Source: Sepiola atlantica
Taxonomy: Eukaryota > Mollusca > Cephalopoda > Sepiida > Sepiolidae
Reading direction: 5' to 3'
DNA: 64,000 bases
Assembly (NCBI GenBank): GCA_963556195.1
Contig: OY744521.1
Coordinates: 126,621,959-126,685,958 of the forward strand
The notes below the pieces were generated by a model. That model saw only the letters and a list, made by a program, of their open reading frames with translations. It made no database searches and was not told the origin of the DNA. The position numbers and the translations under genes are program-made. Positions within the stretch are counted from its first letter, which is position 1, and every line of letters begins with the position of its first letter. Shown in pieces: positions 47,809-59,208 of the stretch.

Positions 47809-48630
47809 TGCAGTCTCATAACTGACTTATGTTCTTTCTGTTTAGTTTTATCTCAGATGGGAAGCAACATTAAAATACAGATGAATTGAATAATATTAAG
47901 ATTTTCGTCAAGAACCATTATTGAAAGATTTAAAACCAGAATAATCATGGCGGCTTTAGCGATTAAAATACAAACATCGTAATTTAAAATCTCGCAAAAT
48001 TAGATTTTTTATTACAAAGAAAACCTTTCTTCAGCTATATTCAGTGTAATTATTCTGCGACTTGACTGCATAATTAAATCGTCAAATATCAGCTTAAAAT
48101 ACATTAAGAAAAGGATATACTTATAGTCGGTAACTGAAGCATTCGCTGGTATGCCACATGTTCGGAAGTGGACATTTTGAAAAATGTAATACATAATTAC
48201 ATCACCACGAATTGTATCAGCAAATATGATAAATTCTTGGGCGGCTATACACTGTTTTAATGTTTTAAAGCCTTATGTGGTTAAAACCCGACCAAAAGTT
48301 TGTATATAAATTTTAATACAAACATCATTTTTATATTATTTAATGCGCCGTAATGAAGGTTGGTTTGTGAAAACATTTTCAGGCGTGTTGCGGTGTGGCC
48401 TTGCTTCTGTGCAACAGAAAAATGGCGCACAACCAAAATAACTTTTAATGTACAAATAATTTACTACTAATAAATAAAAAAAAGTTATACGAATAGGAAT
48501 GGTGGAATAATAATTAATAACAAGTTTATTTTTGTGATAAAAAAAAACAGTAAAATAAAATAAAACACCAACATAAATACATAAAAAGATGTGGTAGTTT
48601 GCCTGAAGTATTGTTGGTAAATAAGTACAT
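47809..48630. other. Unassigned spacer
   Basis: No recognised feature. Confidence 0.4.
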
Positions 48631-49263
48631 AGGTATTTAATAAGGATGTAAGCAATGCGGAAAAATCGGGATGATGAAAGAGAAAAGTTTAGTTGGTTTG
48701 ATTGTTTTGTTTAACAGCATATCAACCCTTTTCGGGTTATTTAATGTCAAATCCGATCATTTTGCTAAAAGTTGTTATGCTTCAAGTCCTTTTTATATTC
48801 AAATATTTATTCATGGTGTTTGGTTTGGGTTTTTTTTTGTAGAGGAAAATTGTTGTTTTTTGTTTTTGACATTTCAGAACATAATTGGGTTTTGCAAAGG
48901 GAAAGGGAAAAAACAATAACATCAATGTTTGGTGCATTTTAAGCCAGGAAGCCAGTATCTCCAGACAGCCTGATCTGGTAGCACTAGAGGAAGATAAAAT
49001 GAACAAAAACAAATAATTGTAGACAATATTTAAGATATTTTTTCTGTTTGTGAATGATTGTGGAAAATATTTTAAAATATCTTCCACCATCGCGGATTAT
49101 ATTAACAGCAAGTTTAAAATTTACTAAAACTGTAGTGAAAGATTTATTGAAAAATAAATAGATAAGCTTTTGATAAAAAAAATATCACAAATATTGTTTT
49201 TCTCCATTTTCTCTTTCACCATTCTGGTTTTTCCGCATTGCTTACAGTTTTAGTAAATACTTA
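48631..49263. mobile_element. Possible 630 bp terminal-inverted-repeat element
   Basis: The ends 48631-48690 and 49204-49263 are reverse complements over about 60 bases with roughly ten differences (shared core TGTAAGCAATGCGGAAAAA). The interior has no transposase. A small repeat phrase (CAGCATATCAACCCTTTTC) lies near 48715. No clear target duplication is seen. Confidence 0.6.
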
Positions 49264-49432
49264 TATAAAAATATATAAATTAAAATAAAATATAAAAGAT
49301 ATAAATAAATAAACATGATTAGATAACTCATCTCCTTCAGGTTTACCTAAAAATAAAACACAAACAATGCTTTACTTTTATGATCGGATAATACTCTGAA
49401 ACTGCAGTACAGCTAACTGTACTTTATTAATT

Positions 49433-49480
49433 ACTAGCGGGGCTACCCGGCGTTGCTCGGGGTCATAAAAACATATAATT
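49433..49480 (+). repeat. Dispersed element head (CTAGCGGGGCTACCCGGCGT)
   Basis: CTAGCGGGGCTACCCGGCGT then TGCTCGGGGTC. Versions of the same head occur at 61686 and 62499, the latter leading into element E text. Confidence 0.65.
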
Positions 49481-49724
49481 GAAGAAAAATCGTGTGTGTA
49501 ACATCTTTATATACAAACTTCTATTTCTCCCCCCCCCCTTCTCTATAGCCGTCTCTTTATCTTTCTACCTTTCTCTTCCCTGGTCGCCCCATTTCACCGT
49601 TACTTTCTAATTTTGCCTTTTGCGAAAGCTGTTTCTTCCCCACCATTTCTCCTACGTTGGCCAGGGCAATAGTATGACATATTTCTATAAAAAGTAACAC
49701 CTCTATCTGCGCCTTCTATATAGG

Positions 49725-50525
49725 TACTTATCTCCGCCCCGGTGTTCATACTATATACGTATCTATCATCACCCCGGTGCGCATACTCTATACGTACCTA
49801 TCGCCGCCCCAGTGCACATACTATATACGTACCTATCGCCGCCCCAGTGCAGATACTATTTAAGTACCTATCGCCGCCTCGGTGGGAATGCTAAATAGTA
49901 ATTATCGCTGCCCCGGTGTGCATGCTACATAAGTACCTATCGCTGCCCTAGTGCGAATAATTAATATGTACGTATTGCCGCTTTGGTGCGAATGCTAAAT
50001 AGTACCTATCGCCGCTTTGGTGCGAATGCTAAATACGTACCTATCGCCGGCCCGGTGCGAATGCTAAATACGTACCTAAAGCCGCCCCGGTGCGAATGCG
50101 AAATACATACCTTTCTCCGTTCCGGTGCATGTGCTATATACGTACCTATCGCCGCCCCGGTGCGCATGCTATATACGTACCTATCGCCACCCCGGTGCGC
50201 GTGCTATATATGTACTGATCGCCGCCGCAGAGCGCATGCTATGTACGTACTTATTGCTGCCCATGTGTACATGCTATATATGTAGCTATCGCCACCCCTG
50301 AATTCTGAATACGTACCTATAGCCGCCCCGGTGTGGAAGCTAAATAGGTACTAATCGCTGCCCCATTGTGAATACTAAATACATACCTATCGCCGCCCCA
50401 GTGTGAATTCTAAATACGTACCTATCGCCGCCCCGGTGTGAATTCTAAATACGTACCTATCGCCGCCCCGGGTCGGAAGCTAAATACGTACATATCGCCA
50501 CCCTGGTGCGAATGCTAAATACATA
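49725..50525. repeat. GC-rich 35 bp minisatellite, about 22 units
   Basis: Units follow ACGTACCTATCGCCGCCCCG then GTGCGAATGCTAAAT, at a 35-base step. Two sub-types alternate in blocks, one with GAATGCTAAATA and one with CATGCTATATA. It stands out as a GC island in AT-rich DNA. A 100-codon frame (49983-50285) is only repeat translation. Confidence 0.95.
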
Positions 50526-51120
50526 ACTGGCGCTTGTCTGTGCATGAGCTGATGGCTCAGTTCGGCTTAGCTCCAAATTGCTCTTTTTGCTAAACAAAGT
50601 GTATATGTATATGGACCACGGAAAATAACTTTGAGTGTAGATATGATCACCGCATGATGACATTACGAGAATAAACCTACAGAATTAAAACCAATGACAA
50701 CAAAAAAATAAATACATTAATTCTAATATCATTTACGAAATCCTGAAATTAATTTCTCCTTGAAATATAAATAGCATGGATTTTAAATAATGTTTAAAGG
50801 ACAATATAAATAATTAAGTTAAAAAATCAAGTTAACGTATACAATAAAAAAAAAGGAATTTCTAGTTAAATGCAGACATATTAATAAATACTTGCTAGGA
50901 TTAAATTTTAACAATTAATAAATAAAACAAATAAGAAACGTGGAATTACACTTACGCACAAGTTTCGATTAATGATAAAAACAGTAAAATTACAAAGCTA
51001 AAAAACAAATTAAGAAAATAAATTAAAAAAAACACAATTGACGTCACACTTCTGATCATCGGATAACAACGTGAAATTGTTGTAAACTGTAAAGCTAAGT
51101 GTATTTTATTATTGATAACT
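50526..51120. other. AT-rich spacer
   Basis: No recognised feature. Confidence 0.4.
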
Positions 51121-51161
51121 ATATATATATATAATATTAAAAAGAGACATGTATAAATTTA

Positions 51162-51226
<65 letters not shown>

Positions 51227-51540
51227 TTATAAATATAGAGGAGATTTATAAATATATATATAAATATATAAATATATATAACTTTATAAATGTGTATATA
51301 TATAAATATATAAATATATATAAATTTATAAATATATATATTAATTTATAAACATATATATAAATTTTTAAATATATATATATAAATTTATAAATATATA
51401 TATAAATTCATGAATGTATTTGAATTTATAAACATATGTATGAATTAAAAATATATATATATATATATATAAATTTATAAATACATATACATAAAAAACA
51501 TTTATAAATATATATGCATAAAAAATTTGTATCAAGTAAA
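51121..51540. repeat. AT array, ATAAATTTATAAATATATA type
   Basis: A pure TA core at about 51163-51214 is surrounded by units containing AAATTTATAAATATATA. This is the reverse complement of the unit that fills 53893-55329. Confidence 0.92.
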
Positions 51541-51547
51541 ACATGTG

Positions 51548-51895
51548 CTTGTTTTTGAATTACTTCAATGGAATATGAACTGGCTGCTCTGGTGACCCCT
51601 CGACGTAAATACTGCCGACCAACTCGGCAATCAGTTAAATCCCATTCATTCACTCTGGAGGTTCCCAGGTTTCTACTCTAATAGCTTCTTTCCTTGCGCT
51701 GCCAGCTCTTTGAACTCCCTACCTGCTCCCTCTTTCCCTGACTCTGCCGACATGCAGAAATTAAAGTGTAATGTGAAAACATATCTCGCTGCACAACTCC
51801 CTACTTAGGATGCGCACGATCATTTCTGGCTCCTAATCCACAGTAGCCCCTTACTTCTCAGTGACAATGTGCCTTGTTTGGGGTGAATTCAAGTT
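51548..51895 (+). mobile_element. Jockey-type LINE, 3' end copy
   Basis: TACTTCAATGGAATATGAAC, CTCGACGTAAATACTGCCG, ATAGCTTCTTTCCTTGCGCT, CAGTAGCCCCTTACTTCTCA, GCCTTGTTTGGGGTGAATTC in the same order as 47305-47640. More diverged than the other copies. Confidence 0.87.
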
Positions 51896-52075
51896 TTTTT
51901 TTAAAATAATCGTTTAAATATATTAAAAATCAATATTAAGTATAGAATAAGGAAAACAATTGTCTTTTGCTGTACAATTAATTAACAATTAATATACGAA
52001 ACAAAAGTAAATAAGAATTGTGCAATAACTATTTATATTTATAAATACGTATTGCACAATTCTTATTTATTTTTA

Positions 52076-52078
<3 letters not shown>

Positions 52079-52125
<47 letters not shown>
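52079..52125. repeat. (AT)n microsatellite
   Basis: About 23 AT units at the 3' edge of the first hammerhead unit. Confidence 0.96.
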
Positions 52126-52129
<4 letters not shown>

Positions 52130-52326
52130 TATAATTTTTTATTTATACAAATATTATTGGTTACATATGTGCATACATGTTTCGGTTGCACTCTTCGCAG
52201 AGAGTCAACCTCATCAGACCAAAGATTCAGAGTAATGAGATGGGTTTGCAGATTTCATCAGAATAAACTCTTGTTTGGGATTGGTTATTCTCTATTTCTA
52301 TTTCTTATAAATTGGTATCGGATTAC
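52126..52326 (-). mobile_element. About 200 bp hammerhead-bearing repeat unit, copy 1 (inverted)
   Basis: The reverse complement aligns from end to end with 53608-53811, with only a few percent differences (AATCCGATACCAAT at one end, AAAAAATTATACTTATA at the other). The unit has no coding capacity. Size and content resemble either the terminal repeat of a Penelope-like element or a monomer of a small ribozyme-carrying retroelement (retrozyme). Confidence 0.85.
52157..52222 (-). ncRNA. Type I hammerhead ribozyme, copy 1
   Basis: Minus strand: stem I TTGGT/ACCAA (plus 52218-52222 and 52157-52161), core CTGATGA (plus 52211-52217), and stem II of GGTTG/CAACC plus ACTCT/AGAGT around a CTGCGA-type loop. 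Then GAAA, stem III ACAT/ATGT, and the cleavage triplet GTA just before stem I. All invariant core positions are present. The open ends lie in stem I, which makes it type I. The only notable difference from copy 2 is one loop base in stem II. Confidence 0.85.
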
Positions 52327-52559
52327 CTATTTTACTTGTTGACCGTTCTTCAGCCTTTTTTACGACCTAAGCATCCCTGTTTTTTATTGCCCTCTTAGCC
52401 ATGACTACTTTTCAACCCTATTTGAATTCCCAAATCCTACAAACACATTGATCTTATCTATCAGTAAAATACACACATATAAACAGATTTAATAGGTACA
52501 TAAGTACACATAAATAAACAGACATCAATATACACACACATCTAAACATGAACACACAC

Positions 52560-52938
52560 ACACAGATCCACTTTCAAGCAAAAAATATATTTAAAAGCAC
52601 GTACTTGCCTATGAATATACTTTTAGTATATAAAGCAGTTTCAATATATAAATTAATTTTAATACAAAAACATCCGCCTGTACAAGTAAATACCTAAGCA
52701 CAACACCTATATACATACACGAACACACATACACATAAATATAACATATATATACGTATACACATACACACATGTGTACATACACCCATGTACATACATA
52801 TATGTATACATCAACACAGCGAATATAGATATACATACACACATACACACACACATATATATATATACATATATATATATACATACAATACCCATGTATA
52901 CACACGCCTAGACCCCACACACCCATATACATGCATAT

Positions 52939-53007
<69 letters not shown>

Positions 53008-53560
53008 CATACATACACATACATAAGCATACATCAACATATACAAGCACGTACATAGTATATATCACCCCGATTATCCAAATATAAAGACTAAACACAA
53101 ATATATACGCGTATATCCATAGCTGGATACCCATAACATACATGCACAATGCATAGATATATATACACATACATACATACATAGACACATATATAAACGT
53201 ATATACAGCAGACATATACGCAAATGAATAAATATGCCTATTACCTACCTATACGTATACAAGGAATGAATATAGAATGCTAATAAGATATGAATATAAA
53301 AATAAAATAAAAATTCTTCATCAGTTTAAACATACTTGGACAAATTAGATATCAGTAAGGTATCAATACCCATACATACACATATATTTCGATCAGATCA
53401 CGCATGTATACATACATACACATACATATATACATACCTACATAAACCATACAATTATATACGTATACACCCTCACAGATACGCGTACACCTTCCGACCC
53501 ATATATCATGTTTGGTGTACATGCATGCTAGTATTTGTGTAAACTCACATATATGTGTGC
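52560..53560. repeat. TA/CA-rich cryptic simple-sequence region with a pure (AT)n core
   Basis: About 1 kb of ATACATAC, CACATA and TATA steps between the two inverted hammerhead units, with a pure tract at about 52947-53003. Long frames on both strands are low-complexity Tyr/Ile/Cys/Val and not genes. Confidence 0.88.
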
Positions 53561-53607
53561 AAGGTATCTGTAGGCATATATACTGATTTTATGTAATTTC
53601 ATGTATT

Positions 53608-53811
53608 TAATCCGATACCAATTCATAAGAAATAGAAATAGAGAATAACCAATCCCAAACAAGGATTTATTCTGATAAAATTTGCAAACCCATCTCATTA
53701 CTCTAAATCCTTGGTCTGATGAGGTTGACTCTCGGCGAAGAGTGCAACCGAAACATGTATGCACATATGTAACCAATAATGTTTGTATAAATAAAAAATT
53801 ATACTTATAAA
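53608..53811 (+). mobile_element. About 200 bp hammerhead-bearing repeat unit, copy 2
   Basis: Runs from AATCCGATACCAATTCATAA through CCAATCCCAAACAAGG and the ribozyme to AAAAAATTATACTTATAA. It is the inverted partner of 52126-52326 and lies next to the AT array at 53893. Confidence 0.85.
53711..53776 (+). ncRNA. Type I hammerhead ribozyme, copy 2
   Basis: Stem I TTGGT (53711-53715) pairs with ACCAA (53772-53776). CTGATGA at 53716-53722. Stem II 53723-53749 pairs GGTTG with CAACC and ACTCT with AGAGT around CGGCGA, with one extra G. GAAA at 53750-53753. Stem III pairs ACAT (53753-53756) with ATGT (53767-53770). The predicted cleavage is after A 53771 in the triplet GTA. All conserved core nucleotides are intact, so activity is plausible. 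Confidence 0.87.
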
Positions 53812-53890
53812 CCTCTACTTGTTATTGAGCACTTTTTATAAACACTTGAGTTTCAACGGATTTACATCTACAGAAACTAATACAATACAT

Positions 53891-53892
<2 letters not shown>

Positions 53893-53953
<61 letters not shown>

Positions 53954-54026
53954 ATTTAAATACACATATATATTGATGAATTTAAACATATATATATACA
54001 TATATATATATATATTTATGAATTAA

Positions 54027-54057
<31 letters not shown>

Positions 54058-54513
54058 CATTAAAATATATATATGTGTATAAATTGATATGTATATATAT
54101 ATATTTATAAATTTAAATATATATATACATTTATAAATTTAAATTAATATATATATTTATAAATTTAAATATATATACATTTATGAATTTAAAGAATATA
54201 CATATATTTAGAAATTTAAATATATATATATATTTATGAGTTTAAATATATATATTTATATATATATATATATAAATTTAAATATATATATATTCATTTA
54301 TAAATTTAAAGATAGGTATATATTTATAAATTTAAATATATATATATATATATTTAAGAATTGAAATAGATATATTTAGAAATTTAGATATACATACATA
54401 GATTTATGAATTTAAATTTATATATATATATTTATAAATTGAAATATATATTTATATATTGAAATATATATATTTATAAATTGAAATATATATATATATT
54501 TATAAATTTAACT

Positions 54514-54570
<57 letters not shown>

Positions 54571-55155
54571 AATGTAAACATATATATATATTTATAATAT
54601 TTAAATATTTTTGTATATATATTTTAAAATTTAAATATATATATAGATGAATAAATTTAAATATATATACATATTTATAAATTTAAATAAATATATATAT
54701 TTGTAAATTTAAATATATATATATATATTTATAAATTTAAATATATATATATATATTTATAAATTTAAATATATATATATATATTTATAAATTTGAATAT
54801 ATATATATCTAATTTGAATATATATATATATTTATAAATTTAAATATATATGTATATTTATAAATTTAAATATATATATATATTTAATTTTAATATATAT
54901 ATATATATTTATAAATTTTAATATATATGTATATTTATAAATTTATATATATATATATATATATATAATTTTAATATATGTATATATATTTATAAATTTA
55001 AATATATATGTATATTTATAAATTTAAGTATATATATATATTTATAAATGTAAATATATATATTTTTTTAATTTAAATATATATATATATATTTATATGT
55101 TTATAAATTTAAATATATATATATATTTATTAATTTAAATATATATATCTATAAA

Positions 55156-55191
<36 letters not shown>

Positions 55192-55271
55192 AATTTAAAT
55201 ATATATATATTTATTTATTAATTGAAATATATATATATTTATAATTTATATATATATATATTTATAATTTA

Positions 55272-55329
<58 letters not shown>
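53893..55329. repeat. 1.4 kb AT array of TATATATTTATAAATTTAAA type
   Basis: Units of variable length built on TATATATATTTATAAATTTAAA repeat irregularly about 45-55 times, with pure TA tracts at the left edge, at about 54520-54565 and at the right edge. The unit is the reverse complement of the one at 51121-51540. Confidence 0.94.
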
Positions 55330-55332
<3 letters not shown>

Positions 55333-56438
55333 GGTTTATGTAGTTTGCTTGAACCATTGTTTATTAGTATAAAGAAATGTGATACTTAGAAGGCAATACA
55401 TTGCAGAGGTCTGACGGATAGACACAAGTTGGAGCAAATAAGACATATAATGGTGGAACAAATTTTATAGGTTTACCCTAAATACAATGTATACATACAC
55501 ATATATTTTTTTTACAAACACACATATATCTGTTCATCTACACAATGTTACAATGGTATGTAATACCTGCATCAAGATGGTCTGGTGGAAACTCCGTATG
55601 ATATGATATTTCGGGAACTCTTCCGTTTTTCAGAACCGTACTCAACTCAAGTTCAAGCGTGCATATGAAGTACCGTGGGATGCAGTCTCGCAGAAAATAC
55701 CGGTTAAATTTGAATTCTAACCAGATTTTTAAAAAATAAATAAATAAACTTTTTTCTAAAGTATTCGTATTCCTGTTACATATTAACGATTCAAATTTAG
55801 CAAATTAAAACAGGGAAAAAAATTATAAAAATTTTTAAAATGATAGAATTGTAATAAATAATAAAGTATATTAATTAACAAATATCTATAAGATAACAAG
55901 CTTTAAGCTGAATAATTATACAATTAAATTATGATAGGAGTAATTAATATTGATGTCCAATTATCTTATCTAAACTTATTTTCTGTGGTATTTCGTCAAC
56001 AGCTGTTTCCGTCTCGTTTCTTTCGACCACTCGGTCATATTTTTTATATTTTGATAATGAGAGATCCCGCTCTCGAAAATTCAAGTTTAACTTTTGTCCG
56101 GAACTTTATAATTGCTTGACGGTAAACTCTTTTCTATTTACTGTTCTGGTATTTAATCTGTTTTACGTGAAATATTAATGAATTGATTTGAGATTCCATT
56201 CTTATTTTCTCTTCTCATTTATTTTTGTTCATCTGTTCCACCTTCCAGTACCTATATCGGATTACAAACTTACATTTATATTTACCAGCAATGCTTCAAG
56301 CAAACTACAATTTCCTTTTATATATATATTTATAAATTTAAATATAAATATGTGTGTGGGATACACACATCTTTTGCTGTATATATAGATATTTCATGTG
56401 TATAAATATATATTATAATATTTTAAAGTCGTATATGC

Positions 56439-56439
<1 letters not shown>
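55330..56439. other. Unassigned spacer
   Basis: No recognised gene. A short TATAAATTTAAATATAAATA patch at 56328-56350 resembles the neighbouring AT array. Confidence 0.4.
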
Positions 56440-56496
<57 letters not shown>

Positions 56497-56607
56497 TCAG
56501 TATAAGCATAACTAGTGCTCAATACGTTAGTAGAACTTAGGAGTAGATGATTTCCTCCACGAATGAGGCATAAACGTTTCTGTGTAGCTTACTTGCTATA
56601 TGTATAT

Positions 56608-56678
<71 letters not shown>
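56440..56678. repeat. Two (AT)n tracts flanking a GATGATTTCCTCC repeat
   Basis: AT at 56440-56493 and 56617-56678. Between them TAGATGATTTCCTCCACGAA then TGAGGCATAAACGTTTCTG forms a CCTC/GAGG hairpin before AAACG, another member of the hairpin-(G)AAACG phrase group. Confidence 0.85.
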
Positions 56679-56679
<1 letters not shown>

Positions 56680-56680
<1 letters not shown>

Positions 56681-57093
56681 GCCCCCGCTATTCGCGAGGG
56701 TTACGTTCCAGATACACCCGCGAATAGACTTTGATACCTCAAAGTTCACTAAAAATATCTTTTTAAACATTAGCATGTGTGTTTTGCATGAAAGCCACCA
56801 AATAAGCGTAGATTAGCCCTTTCTGCTTGCACGTTGGTTTATTTTTGTTTTAATATTTCAGTTTCATATAAAGTTCGCAAACATTTTGAATACCAATGCT
56901 TTTGTATGAGCTGCATTTAATATAAATTGTACGAAATAATTAGCGTTTTTAATTGCGTTTTTTGTTGTTGTCATATTGGTCTTAGTTGAACTTAAATGAT
57001 TATCACATTTGTAAGTTTTACCTAAAATGTTAAGTGAATGCTTATACTGAAAATCCGTGAATGGTGAGCCCGCGAAGAGCGGGGGTCCACGGT
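56680..57093. mobile_element. Pogo/Tigger-like MITE
   Basis: The left end TAGCCCCCGCTATTCGCGAG and the right end CGCGAAGAGCGGGGGTCCAC are imperfect inverted repeats (CCCCCGCTMTTCGCG). TA lies at both edges, as for Tc1/mariner-pogo insertions. About 410 bp, no transposase. Confidence 0.75.
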
Positions 57094-58111
57094 ATGTATA
57101 TATGAAGAAAGAGAAGGAGAGAGAGAAACGTGAACTTATTTGATTATGAAATAAATTACAACACAAACCTCAAACATGGCGTAGAATGAAAACATAGTCC
57201 AATGTTGTTATTTCAAATAAATATATAAAATCTGCCTGAAATATTATAATTAGTGAAGTGTTTCGGTCTCCAAATGGTTGACACAGATGTGAATTGACAT
57301 CAGTTGAGAAGCAAACAAGTAACTCAATTAAAAAAATAAAATAAAATCTAATAAATGGAGTAAAGTAAACCGGAAAGCGTGACTGCCAACTTCAACCTTC
57401 TCCACTTTGCCAACCGCTTACGTGTTGAAGTGTTCAGCGCGAACGCTTTTACTAAAATTATTCGACATGTGTTTGCAACGGATTGTTACACTTCAATTTG
57501 GTTTGAGGTCAGGTTTTAATATGCATGGATATAAAAGAGTAACAGGTTGTAACGGGAAATTTGAATATAGAGAGCAGGTGGGTAGGTTGGTTGGTAGGTA
57601 TTGATTGGTGGTGGGGGTGATGAATATCAAAATAAAACATTGGTAGCTTCTTTGTATGACTGCAGCAGTTGATTTTGTAATTATTAGTTCCCACTTTGTC
57701 TGGACGTGATACGACGTCTGTTAAACGTTGGACGTGCAGCTACCCCAAATAAAAGCACACTCTTGCGGTGTACCAAAATAGACATGACCGAATTCATCAG
57801 TATTCCCCGGTAAGGATGCCTCGGGCAATCGTAAAAATAACATTAATTTTTTATTTAAAAAAAAGAACACTTTTTTAAATAACGTGTTAGCTTTAATAGG
57901 GGTTTTAGTTTAAAAAAAAAAAACAGAAGTATATTACATGTGTTTTTCAGATAATATCCTCAATAAAATGAAGATATCCTGCGAAGTTTACCCGTTCTCT
58001 TTAACGGTAAACAAGTTGAGTTTATTTTGAAGGTTAAATTCTTCCTGTGACCACAGTTCGAACCTGGCTACGGATTCTTTCTATCTATTAATTAACATAT
58101 GTTATAATAGA

Positions 58112-58114
<3 letters not shown>
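57094..58114. other. Mostly unassigned, with a family B fragment near 57775-57835
   Basis: TCAGTATTCCCCGGTAAGGA then TGCCTCGGGCAATCG resembles the GGCATTACCCGGTAGGGG and GCCTCAG region of SINE family B (minus orientation). Confidence 0.45.

Positions 58115-58208
<94 letters not shown>
58115..58208. repeat. (AT)n(TG)n microsatellite
   Basis: About 24 AT units then about 22 TG units. Confidence 0.97.
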
Positions 58209-58209
<1 letters not shown>

Positions 58210-58641
58210 ATTATAACTAAAAGGTAAACTTTTAGAGAGTTTGAACCTATTGTGAAATAAGGAAAGCTCAATATACTGGATAGAGCAAAAATATGGTAAG
58301 TCAATGAAAATTGGATTTTTATACAGATTCCTCTGGATTTACCAATATTTCTGAGCCCCACACTTTTTGGGATTTCATTATTGGTGATTCTCATACCCGT
58401 TTGAACTTTAAAAAATTTTTAAAACTCTTTCAAATTTAGAACTTTAGCAGTCCTATCCTGTCACCTTATCAATCATAATTTTTCCTCTGATGATAAGATT
58501 TTAATCTTTGAAAAGCCTGGTTTAAGGAATGAAAGAGAAGAAAAATAAATGTTTTTAATTAACTAAACTGCTCCTTGTTTTGAACAACTGAAGATATCGA
58601 TTTGCTTCCATTTGCAGATCTTATCAATTTTCATTGACTTA

Positions 58642-58643
<2 letters not shown>
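58209..58643 (+). mobile_element. Dispersed repeat of the second hammerhead family, best copy
   Basis: Left part shared with 23607-23700 (AGCTCAATATACTGGATAGA); middle contains the ribozyme; right part (CTCCTTGTTTTGAACAACTG) shared with the minus strand of 14360-14490 and 31830-31967. Bounded by microsatellites on both sides. No coding capacity. Confidence 0.75.
58482..58529 (+). ncRNA. Hammerhead ribozyme candidate, second family
   Basis: Stem I TTCCT (58482-58486) pairs with AGGAA (58525-58529). CTGATGA 58487-58493. Stem II pairs AAGAT (58495-58499) with ATCTT (58504-58508), and the position next to the core is a T-T mismatch instead of G-C. GAAA 58510-58513. Short stem III pairs AAGC with GTTT (58513-58516, 58520-58523; one G-T wobble). 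Cleavage would follow A 58524. The short stem III is like animal hammerheads thought to work as dimers. Confidence 0.65.

Positions 58644-58675
<32 letters not shown>
58644..58675. repeat. (AT)n microsatellite
   Basis: About 15 AT units. Confidence 0.95.
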
Positions 58676-58678
<3 letters not shown>

Positions 58679-58990
58679 GCTTTTCCATTTTAACTCTCTC
58701 TATCTCTTTCTCTTTCTGAACTCGAGGATTTTCTTTAATATTTCAGCTTATTTCACAACTGATGTACGTTGTATAATGTTAATCCTCCCTTTGATTTCAA
58801 TTTCTCCCAGTCTTTTTATCAGGTTTTCCTTAACTATTCCTAGTACTCCTTCAATTATTGGTATTACAGTAATTTTCTTCATATACTACATTCCTTTCAG
58901 CTTAGTCTTTTCAGCTCCATGATCTTCACTCATTGAAATGCTGGGACGGCGCAATCTACGATTTGGCAGCATTTTTGCTTCTTGTGCGTT
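58676..58990 (-). mobile_element. Non-LTR retroelement C-terminal remnant (VIPxxxGxLG domain)
   Basis: The minus translation contains MKKITVIPIIEGVLGIVKEN, then LIKRLGEIEI and IIQRTSVVKYAEILKKILE. This is the conserved tail of a LINE type common in aquatic invertebrates (V-I-P-V-V-I-G-A-L-G, then L-Q-K-T-A-L-L-G-T-A-R-I-L-R-K-V-L). One in-frame stop. The RT part is absent. Confidence 0.7.
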
Positions 58991-59208
58991 ATTATCACAC
59001 CGGTCTGTTTTCCTGCATGGATGTGTACACTTGTACTTACATAGGGTTTCTGGTTTTCACTCTTTACTACTAGCTCCAGTTTTTGTCTGTACTATTTGTC
59101 TATATGTTACAAAATGCAGGCGTTTGCATAGTTCAAAGTGACTGCCTTCCCCGCGCAGTCGTGTCTGTTCTTGTATTTGTTCTGTGTTAGTGTATTGCCT
59201 TCAGTGAT

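Noticed and set aside
52609..53215. Long overlapping frames on both strands
   Set aside because: All are Tyr/Ile/Cys/Val-rich readings of TA/CA simple sequence.
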